From positions 1 through 61,408 of the forward strand of contig MNSZ01000062.1 of the NCBI GenBank assembly GCA_001916715.1: 61,408 nt of DNA. The letters run 5' to 3'. A model generated the notes under the pieces. The model worked only from the letters and a program-made list of their open reading frames with translations, did not search any database and was not told the origin of the DNA. Below are positions 58,696 through 61,408 of the stretch, in pieces. Position 1 is the stretch's first letter; the number at the start of each line of letters is the position of its first letter. Made by a program: the position numbers and the translations under genes. Origin of the DNA: Firmicutes bacterium CAG:24053_14 (GTDB taxonomy: Bacteria > Bacillota > Clostridia > Oscillospirales > Oscillospiraceae).

Positions 58696-60476
58696 GACAC
58701 GGACCACCGGGAAGAGGCGCCGACGAAAAGCCCAAAAACGTCAAAAGCTCGATGCTTGAGCTGCTGCGGTATCTAAAGCCGTGGTACAAGCCCATTGTCA
58801 TTTCGCTCATCTTCAGCCTCGTCGGCACGCTTCTGACGATCATAGCGCCCGATAAGCTTGCAGATCTGACCAATAATATCAGCGACGGACTGCAAACGGG
58901 CATAGATATGGACCTTATCATAAAGTCCATCCTCATCATTTTAGCAATATACATAAGCGCAAACCTTGTCACCTGCGCGGCAAGCTACATCATGATAACC
59001 GTCATGCAGAAGCTTGCATGGAGCATGCGCACGAGCATCAGCCAGAAGATAAATAAGCTTCCGCTTAAATTCTTCGACAAGGTCACAGTCGGCGACGTTC
59101 TCAGCCGCATCACGAACGACGTTGACACCATATCCTCGGCGCTCAACTCCAGCATAACGACGCTCGTTCAGGCTGTCGTGCAGTTCGTGGGCGTTACTAT
59201 AATAATGTTTGCGACCAGCGGCCGCCTTGCGCTGACGGCGATCGGTTCGTCGATACTCGGCTTTGTGCTGATGTTCTTCATCGTTTCGCGCTCGCGCAAG
59301 TACTTCCGCCAGCAGCAGCAGAATCTCGGCGATATGAACGGCCACGTTGAGGAAATGTATTCCGGCCACAACATCGTAAGAGCCTACGGCGCAACGGCGC
59401 AGTCGAAGAAAGAGTTCGACCGCATAAACGATAATCTTTACAACAGCGCCTGGAAGTCGCAGTTTTTCAGCGGAATGCTCATGCCGCTGATGGGCTTTGT
59501 CGGCAACCTCGGCTATGTCGCCGTGTGCATCGTCGGCGCAACGCTCACGATGAGCGGAGCCATCCGCTTCGGCACGGTCATTGCGTTTATAAGCTACGTA
59601 AAGCTCTTCACCAACCCCCTGAGCCAGATATCTCAGGCTGTCAGCAGCCTCATGTCGGCCGGCGCGGCCGGCGAAAGGGTGTTCGGCTTCCTCGCCGAGG
59701 AGGAAATGCCCGACGACAGCGGCTGTACCGCGCACATCGACCATGTTCGCGGCAAGGTCGAGTTTGAAAACGTGCGCTTCGGCTATGATGCCGATAAGCC
59801 TATAATCCACGACTTCTCTGCCGATATAGAGCCAGGTCAGAAGGTAGCTATAGTCGGCTACACCGGCGCCGGCAAGACCACGATGGTAAATCTGCTCATG
59901 CGCTTTTACGAGCTGTGGAGCGGGCAGATAAAGATCGACGGTGTGCTGGTTTCGCAGATGCGCCGCAGCGACGTACACGCAATGTTCGGCATGGTGCTTC
60001 AGGACACATGGCTGTTCGACGGAACATATCGCGAGAATATCGCCTATGGCAAGCCCGGCGTCACCGATGAGCAGATCGAGGCCGCGTGTAAGCTCGTCGG
60101 TCTTGACCACTACATAAAGACGCTGCCCAAGGGCTACGATACGGAGCTTAACGACCGCAGCAGCCTTTCGGCAGGCCAGCGCCAGCTGCTGACCATTGCG
60201 CGCGCAATGGTCGAAAATGCTCCGATGATAATTCTCGACGAGGCCACAAGCTCTGTAGATACGAGAACCGAGGTGCTCGTGCAGAAGGCGATGGATCGCC
60301 TCACGCGCGGCAGAACGAGCTTCGTCATTGCCCACCGCCTGTCCACCATCCGCGACGCGGACCTCATCCTTGTCATGGATAAGGGTGATATCGTCGAAAG
60401 CGGAACGCATGAGCAGCTGCTCGAAAAGGGCGGTTTGTATAAGGAGCTGTACACCAGCCAGTTTGAAAACAAGTGA
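58692..60476 (+). CDS. ABC exporter half, canonical ATP site
   Basis: 594 residues. Export domain (about 30-330), NBD with Walker A GYTGAGKTT, signature LSAGQRQ, Walker B MIILDEATSSVD with the catalytic Glu and H-loop VIAHRLST. It forms a heterodimer with the preceding half. The N-terminus has a short polar extension (RHGPPGRGADEKPKN). Substrate unknown; with an acyltransferase and a reductase nearby a lipid or lipopeptide is possible, multidrug export equally so. Confidence 0.92.
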   Translation: MRHGPPGRGADEKPKNVKSSMLELLRYLKPWYKPIVISLIFSLVGTLLTIIAPDKLADLTNNISDGLQTGIDMDLIIKSILIILAIYISANLVTCAASYIMITVMQKLAWSMRTSISQKINKLPLKFFDKVTVGDVLSRITNDVDTISSALNSSITTLVQAVVQFVGVTIIMFATSGRLALTAIGSSILGFVLMFFIVSRSRKYFRQQQQNLGDMNGHVEEMYSGHNIVRAYGATAQSKKEFDRINDNLYNSAWKSQFFSGMLMPLMGFVGNLGYVAVCIVGATLTMSGAIRFGTVIAFISYVKLFTNPLSQISQAVSSLMSAGAAGERVFGFLAEEEMPDDSGCTAHIDHVRGKVEFENVRFGYDADKPIIHDFSADIEPGQKVAIVGYTGAGKTTMVNLLMRFYELWSGQIKIDGVLVSQMRRSDVHAMFGMVLQDTWLFDGTYRENIAYGKPGVTDEQIEAACKLVGLDHYIKTLPKGYDTELNDRSSLSAGQRQLLTIARAMVENAPMIILDEATSSVDTRTEVLVQKAMDRLTRGRTSFVIAHRLSTIRDADLILVMDKGDIVESGTHEQLLEKGGLYKELYTSQFENK

Positions 60477-60485
60477 GGTAGAGCG

Positions 60486-61220
60486 TTGAAAAAGGTTGCA
60501 CTGATAACCGGCTCGTCTCGTGGCATCGGCAGGTCTTGCGCCGTGTCACTTGCCCGGCGCGGCTACGCCGTGTGCATAAATTACATCGAGCGCCGCGATA
60601 AGGCAGAGGAGCTTCGCGATGAGTTGCTTGCCGAGGGGCATGAGGCCATGTGCTTTGGAGCCGACGTTGCCGACAGAGCCGCCGTGCACGAAATGGTCGG
60701 CGCGGTGAAAAGCTGCTTTGGCAATGTAACGCTGCTTGTCAACAATGCAGGCATTGCGCGCCAGAGCCTTTTTCAGGACATCGGCGAGGAATACTGGCAC
60801 AGGATATTCGACGTGAACGTAAACGGCGCGTTCAACACGATTCAGGAGGTGCTGCCGAGCATGCTGCATGAGCACTCGGGCTGCATAGTGAACGTGTCGT
60901 CGATATGGGGAATGCACGGCGCGTCGTGCGAGGTCGCGTATTCGGCGACAAAGCACGCGATAATCGGTCTTACACGTTCGCTGGCGCAGGAGCTCGCGCC
61001 GACTCACATCCGCGTAAACTGCGTTGCGCCCGGCGTTATAAACACCGATATGGTGCAGGTGCTCGGGCAGGAAACGCTCGATATGCTCGCCGAGGACACG
61101 CCCCTCGGCAGGCTCGGCAGACCCGAGGACATTGCCGAAGCCGTCGCGTTCTTGGCGTCAGACAGCGCCTCGTTCATAACCGGGCAAATACTCTGCGCCG
61201 ACGGCGGATTTATAAAATGA
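60486..61220 (+). CDS. Short-chain dehydrogenase, 3-oxoacyl-ACP reductase-like
   Basis: 244 residues. TTG start at 60486 after GAGGTAGAG. Rossmann motif TGSSRGIGRSCA (about 8-19), NNAG (about 86-89), catalytic Ser in VNVSSIWG, Tyr-x-x-x-Lys in VAYSATKHA, and the C-terminal PEDIAEAVAFLASDSASFIT and GQILCADGG of FabG-type reductases. NADPH-dependent ketone reduction, in fatty acid synthesis or secondary metabolism. It lies ten bases after the ABC gene. Confidence 0.9.
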   Translation: MKKVALITGSSRGIGRSCAVSLARRGYAVCINYIERRDKAEELRDELLAEGHEAMCFGADVADRAAVHEMVGAVKSCFGNVTLLVNNAGIARQSLFQDIGEEYWHRIFDVNVNGAFNTIQEVLPSMLHEHSGCIVNVSSIWGMHGASCEVAYSATKHAIIGLTRSLAQELAPTHIRVNCVAPGVINTDMVQVLGQETLDMLAEDTPLGRLGRPEDIAEAVAFLASDSASFITGQILCADGGFIK

Positions 61221-61268
61221 CATTAGGCGGCCTTTTGCGCGCGTTATATTGTGTCAGGCTAATAAAAA

Positions 61269-61305
61269 GGGCTTGCTGTCTGCCAAGTGCAGACGGCGAG
61301 CCCTC
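61269..61305 (+). terminator. Terminator-like hairpin after the last operon
   Basis: GGGCTTGC..GTCTGC pairs with GCAGAC..GGCGAGCCC. It directly precedes the partial copy of the structured repeat, as the hairpin at 13290-13320 does in the first copy. Confidence 0.6.
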
Positions 61306-61310
61306 AGTTT

Positions 61311-61408
61311 GTCGAAAAACTATACTGCAAAAGAAAGATAATAGAGCAGCAGGGGAGCTCGAGGGGGCAAAGGCCCCACTCGAAATTGGATTAATAGCCA
61401 TCAAAAAC
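61311..61408 (+). repeat. Structured repeat element, second copy (cut by window end)
   Basis: 98 bases nearly identical to 13328-13424, beginning GTCGAAAAACTAT and reaching GCCATCAAAAAC at the last base. The only difference noticed is GT in place of AC-T near 61324. The remaining part lies outside the window. Confidence 0.85.

Noticed and set aside
61210..61404. 64-residue minus-strand frame over the right-edge repeat
   Set aside because: Lies inside a structured repeat whose first copy at 13.3 kb does not keep the frame beyond the shared segment; best treated as non-coding.

Overview
The window reads as chromosome of an anaerobic, endospore-forming, low-to-mid GC Gram-positive bacterium of the Clostridia, most like gut Oscillospiraceae/Ruminococcaceae. 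The support is a SpoIID-type sporulation protein, a group-B-like [FeFe] hydrogenase, Feo iron uptake with a FeoB-associated Cys-rich protein, a DUF3793/flavodoxin pair, a lysine riboswitch, an SLH-domain wall protein, strong AGGAGG ribosome sites and TTGACA/TATAAT promoters. The genus is inferred only. No rRNA, tRNA or CRISPR array was seen.

Layout. 1-1.7 kb: end of an unknown gene, a YcxB-like and a YwaF-like membrane protein. 1.9-7.1 kb (minus): a diaminopimelate/lysine operon of the acetylase type (dapH, M20 deacetylase, aminotransferase remnant, dapA, dapB, aspartokinase), in which the aminotransferase is gutted by deletions. 7.5-9.5 kb (minus): an ECF sigma factor with an RsgI-like, triple-PepSY anti-sigma factor. 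9.7-11.2 kb: gene debris (frameshifted zinc-ribbon gene, HTH remnant, LysR remnant). 11.6-15.6 kb: [FeFe] hydrogenase, an unknown membrane protein and SpoIID. 15.9-16.4 kb: a small helical protein gene divergent from an XRE regulator. 17.2-28.1 kb: a metal-homeostasis block (DtxR regulator, feoA-feoA-feoB, Cys-rich protein, second DtxR-like regulator, ABC transporter, HMA protein, AraC regulator, DUF6110-like protein, P-type ATPase).

28.5-39.6 kb: DUF3793/flavodoxin, acyl-ACP thioesterase, PAP2 protein, lipid kinase, lysoplasmalogenase-like protein, a riboswitch-controlled NhaC-family (LysW-type) transporter, a LysR/EamA double remnant, a nucleotidyltransferase and a lipase. 39.8-45.4 kb: a five-gene envelope operon (transglutaminase-like, DUF4358 lipoprotein, MBOAT acyltransferase, DHHW protein, polysaccharide deacetylase with SLH domains). 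45.5-45.9 kb: a second small-helical-protein gene divergent from a regulator, here an Arc-like RHH protein. 46.1-51.9 kb: HAD phosphatase with a degenerate P-type ATPase, and an operon led by an S24-type self-cleaving regulator. 52.2-61.2 kb: an M23 peptidase, a K+-dependent-type membrane pyrophosphatase, and an operon of acyltransferase, heterodimeric ABC exporter and short-chain reductase.

Much of the intergenic space is repeat DNA of three kinds: mosaic elements ending in TTTTTAG(A/T)GGCG that abut gene ends; MITE-like elements whose arms differ between copies yet pair within each copy; and a highly structured element found at 13.3 kb and again at the right edge. The most novel-looking points are the duplicated small-protein/regulator module and the self-complementary MITE arms. 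Lysine supply is a clear physiological theme: a lysine riboswitch controls a transporter at 34-35.8 kb, while the biosynthetic operon carries a broken aminotransferase.
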